From Caryophanales bacterium UBA4100 (GTDB lineage: Bacteria; Bacillota; Bacilli; Paenibacillales; UBA4045): a DNA stretch of 7,454 nt. This document shows positions 5,556-7,454 of the stretch, piece after piece. Numbering within the stretch: the stretch's first letter is position 1; every line of letters starts with the position of its first letter. The stretch covers positions 24,118 through 31,571 of the forward strand of contig DFXU01000062.1 in assembly GCA_002383285.1 (NCBI GenBank), in the 5' to 3' direction. Below the pieces are notes generated by a model. That model did not search any database. It saw only the letters and a program-made list of their open reading frames with translations, and was not told the origin of the DNA. The translations under genes and the position numbers were made by a program.

Positions 5556-6572
5556 TTAATTTGCCGTTATCTCACCACGATTGCAGCGTTCTATATAATC
5601 ATGAACCTGTTCAGCTGAAGGCATAGCATCTGAGCAGCTGTGACTAGCTATAACAATACAAGCCGCCGCACTGCCGTATTCCATGCTGGACTCAATCGTC
5701 CATCCCTGCATTAGGCCATATAGAAAGCCCGCAGCATAAGAGTCTCCGGCACCGAACGTCTTGATGACCTTAGCTGGGAAGCTCTTGGCACGATGGGCAA
5801 ACCCATCCTTCGTATAGGCGATGGAGCCCTCCTTGCCATGCTTGATAACAACGAGCTTAGCCGCATAATTAAACCACTTGCCCGCCGTCACTTGATCGTT
5901 ATGATCGGCATTCTGTTCGAACATCTCCATCATGTCGAACTCCTCACGGGTTCCTAGCAGAATATCACACTTCTCTGCAGCCAAATTGTAATATACGGCC
6001 GTTTCTTCATTAGACGCCCACGTATAAGCACGATAATCCAGATCGAATACAATGGTTGTACCGTGCTTACTCGCATAAGAAAGCGCTTGGAATACCGCTT
6101 CACGAGATGGACTTTGTGCAAGCGCAGTGCCAGAAATTAGTAGTACCTTAGCCCTCGCAATTAGCTGTTCATTCACTTCATTCGGCATGAGCTTAAGATC
6201 AGCTACGTTATCTCGGTACATCAGAATACTGCATTCTGTTGGGCTCTTAATCTCAGTAAAGGCAAGCCCAGTAACAGCACCCGTATGGTCTGTTATTACA
6301 TTAGATGTATCGATGTGGTTACGATGGAGGTAATCGGTAATAAAGCGCCCCATCTGGTCATCAGATACTTTCCCGATGAATGCCGTGCTCTTACCTAACC
6401 GAGACATCCCTATTGTAATATTAGCTGGAGATCCTCCAACATACTTCGTGAAGGTCATCGTCTCTTCCATGGGACGATTGATCTCATTGGCATTAAGATC
6501 GATGCATAATCGACCGATAGCGACAAAGTCAAGCGGTTTATCCGCGGGGAAAGAAATACCATTCATACCCAT
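5556..6572 (-). CDS. iolC: 5-dehydro-2-deoxygluconokinase IolC
   Basis: Phosphorylates 2-deoxy-5-keto-D-gluconate with ATP, giving the IolJ substrate. The product is a PfkB/ribokinase-family protein of 338 residues. DFVAIGRLCIDLNANEINRPMEETMTFTKY near the N-terminus and YVGGSPANITIG are near-identical to B. subtilis IolC. GLAFTEIKSPTECSILMYR lies mid-protein, GTREEFD follows, and the C-terminal PfkB signature KTFGAGDSYAAGFLYG has GAGD at 274-277 with catalytic-base Asp277. The first ATG (6572) directly abuts the iolE stop (TAGATG). GTAGGT on the mRNA is only a couple of bases before that ATG but about 8 before the ATG of codon 3 (6566), so the real start may be 6566 (336 residues). Either way translation is probably coupled to iolE. 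Confidence 0.96.
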   Translation of the reverse strand: MGMNGISFPADKPLDFVAIGRLCIDLNANEINRPMEETMTFTKYVGGSPANITIGMSRLGKSTAFIGKVSDDQMGRFITDYLHRNHIDTSNVITDHTGAVTGLAFTEIKSPTECSILMYRDNVADLKLMPNEVNEQLIARAKVLLISGTALAQSPSREAVFQALSYASKHGTTIVFDLDYRAYTWASNEETAVYYNLAAEKCDILLGTREEFDMMEMFEQNADHNDQVTAGKWFNYAAKLVVIKHGKEGSIAYTKDGFAHRAKSFPAKVIKTFGAGDSYAAGFLYGLMQGWTIESSMEYGSAAACIVIASHSCSDAMPSAEQVHDYIERCNRGEITAN

Positions 6573-7454
6573 CTACCTACTTTCAGTTAAGTTTAAGGAA
6601 TTCATATATTGAAGAGATCGCTTCGCATATTCATAAGCAGGATGCACTGCAGGATCCTGTTCACCCTCGAGAATAGCCCAGCCATCATAGCCTCTACGGA
6701 ATAGCTCATTAAATATGGGAGCAAAGTCTATACATCCATCACCAGGAACGGTAAAGACACCCTTCCGTATACAGCTCACAAAATTATCCTTGTCAGCTCG
6801 CGCCTGATCTAGTACCTCCTGACGTATATCCTTCAAATGCACATAAGCGATCCGGCTATAATGCTTATGCAATAACATTAACGGATCAGCACCACCATAA
6901 TAAGCATGACCGGTATCGAAGAGTAGATATACTAGATTCGGATCGGTCATCTCCATCAAGCGGTCGATTTCCTGCGGCGTCTCTACAACGGTTCCACCAT
7001 GATGGTGATAGGTCAGCTTCATACCGTATTCTCTGGCTATGGCTCCTGCCTCATTAAGCCCCTCTGCGAGGCTGACCCAGCCCTCATCATCTAGCGCTAC
7101 TATTTCACTCTCGTTCGAAGTTCGTCTAGGGTCGAAGTGGAGAGAGCCCCCTACCTCACAGGTGCTAATGACCTTGCTGCCCATATCGGATAGGAACATA
7201 ACATGCTGTCGATACGCTTCCAGCTCCGTTTCCCGATAGGCAGGATCAGAGAATAAGACGGATTTCCATTGGGAGACAAGCTGGATTCCACGTGAGCTCA
7301 GCTCCTGCTTTAATACGGTTACATCCGTCGGATATTTGCGCCCCATCTCTGTACCTTTTAACCCCAATGCTTGTATCTCGTTTAGAATCTGTTCATATGT
7401 GGTCGTATCGCCATGCTCCTGTACATCCTCACCCACCCAATTGATCGGATGAAT
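6573..7454 (-). CDS. iolE: myo-Inosose-2 dehydratase IolE, N-terminus cut by window edge
   Basis: Removes water from 2-keto-myo-inositol (scyllo-inosose) to give the trihydroxycyclohexane-dione that IolD then opens. The window holds 293 residues and the stop. The frame is open to the right edge and its first visible residues, IHPINWVGEDVQEHG, match the IAPIGWRNDDIPE region that starts near residue 10 of known IolE proteins, so only about 5-10 residues are missing. It belongs to the xylose isomerase-like TIM barrel family, with probable metal and substrate residues in YHHHGG (149-154), FDTGHAYYGG (179-188), YVHLKD (204-209), PGDG (237-240) and LEGEQD (262-267). A GTG at 7436 could be mistaken for the start, but it would delete the conserved HPINW segment. 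IolI-type isomerases share the fold; the length and HPINW favour IolE. It is the first gene seen of the iolE-C-A-J run, and its stop abuts iolC. Confidence 0.93.
   Translation of the reverse strand: MHPINWVGEDVQEHGDTTTYEQILNEIQALGLKGTEMGRKYPTDVTVLKQELSSRGIQLVSQWKSVLFSDPAYRETELEAYRQHVMFLSDMGSKVISTCEVGGSLHFDPRRTSNESEIVALDDEGWVSLAEGLNEAGAIAREYGMKLTYHHHGGTVVETPQEIDRLMEMTDPNLVYLLFDTGHAYYGGADPLMLLHKHYSRIAYVHLKDIRQEVLDQARADKDNFVSCIRKGVFTVPGDGCIDFAPIFNELFRRGYDGWAILEGEQDPAVHPAYEYAKRSLQYMNSLNLTESR

Noticed and set aside
6078..6091. CcpA cre-like sequence around AAGCGCTT inside iolC
   Set aside because: Several mismatches to the cre consensus, and the bases are explained by the conserved coding sequence.

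Overview
The window looks like a chromosomal stretch of a low-to-mid GC Firmicute, most likely Paenibacillus or a close relative. This is judged from the protein sequences, the strong AGGAGG-type ribosome binding sites and the style of the intergenic repeats. No rRNA or other phylogenetic marker is present, so the genus is an inference. All supported genes lie on the minus strand and read from the right end of the window to the left.

Layout in transcription order: iolE (7454-6573, its first few codons cut off by the window edge), iolC (6572-5556), iolA (5530-4082), iolJ (4009-3134), a 445-base non-coding gap full of repeats (2689-3133), iolB (2688-1876), a LacI-family regulator (1801-785), a Rho-independent terminator (684-662), a regulatory-looking region (417-661), and the first 138 codons of a glycoside hydrolase family 88 gene (416-1) that runs off the left edge.

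The five iol genes encode most of the classical myo-inositol catabolic pathway: IolE dehydrates 2-keto-myo-inositol; IolB isomerises 5-deoxy-glucuronate to 2-deoxy-5-keto-gluconate; IolC phosphorylates that product; IolJ cleaves it to dihydroxyacetone phosphate and malonic semialdehyde; IolA converts the semialdehyde to acetyl-CoA. The missing steps (IolG dehydrogenase, IolD hydrolase) and any transporter are not in this window and would be expected upstream of iolE. A LacI-family repressor at the 3' end of the run is the only regulator seen here and is a candidate controller of the cluster, the flanking GH88 gene, or both.

The enzymes are ordinary. The unusual material is between genes: (i) four tandem 19-bp units ahead of iolB, most carrying a Shine-Dalgarno-like AAAGGAG on the iolB strand; (ii) a roughly 184-bp segment bounded by imperfect inverted repeats that resembles a non-autonomous mobile or dispersed repeat; (iii) a heptanucleotide array running into the iolJ stop codon; (iv) a GC-rich, in-frame open linker between iolA and iolJ; (v) two perfect 17-bp dyads of the form TGAAW-N7-WTTCA upstream of the GH88 gene. 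I found no CRISPR array, tRNA, rRNA, transposase gene or evident new defence or biosynthetic system.
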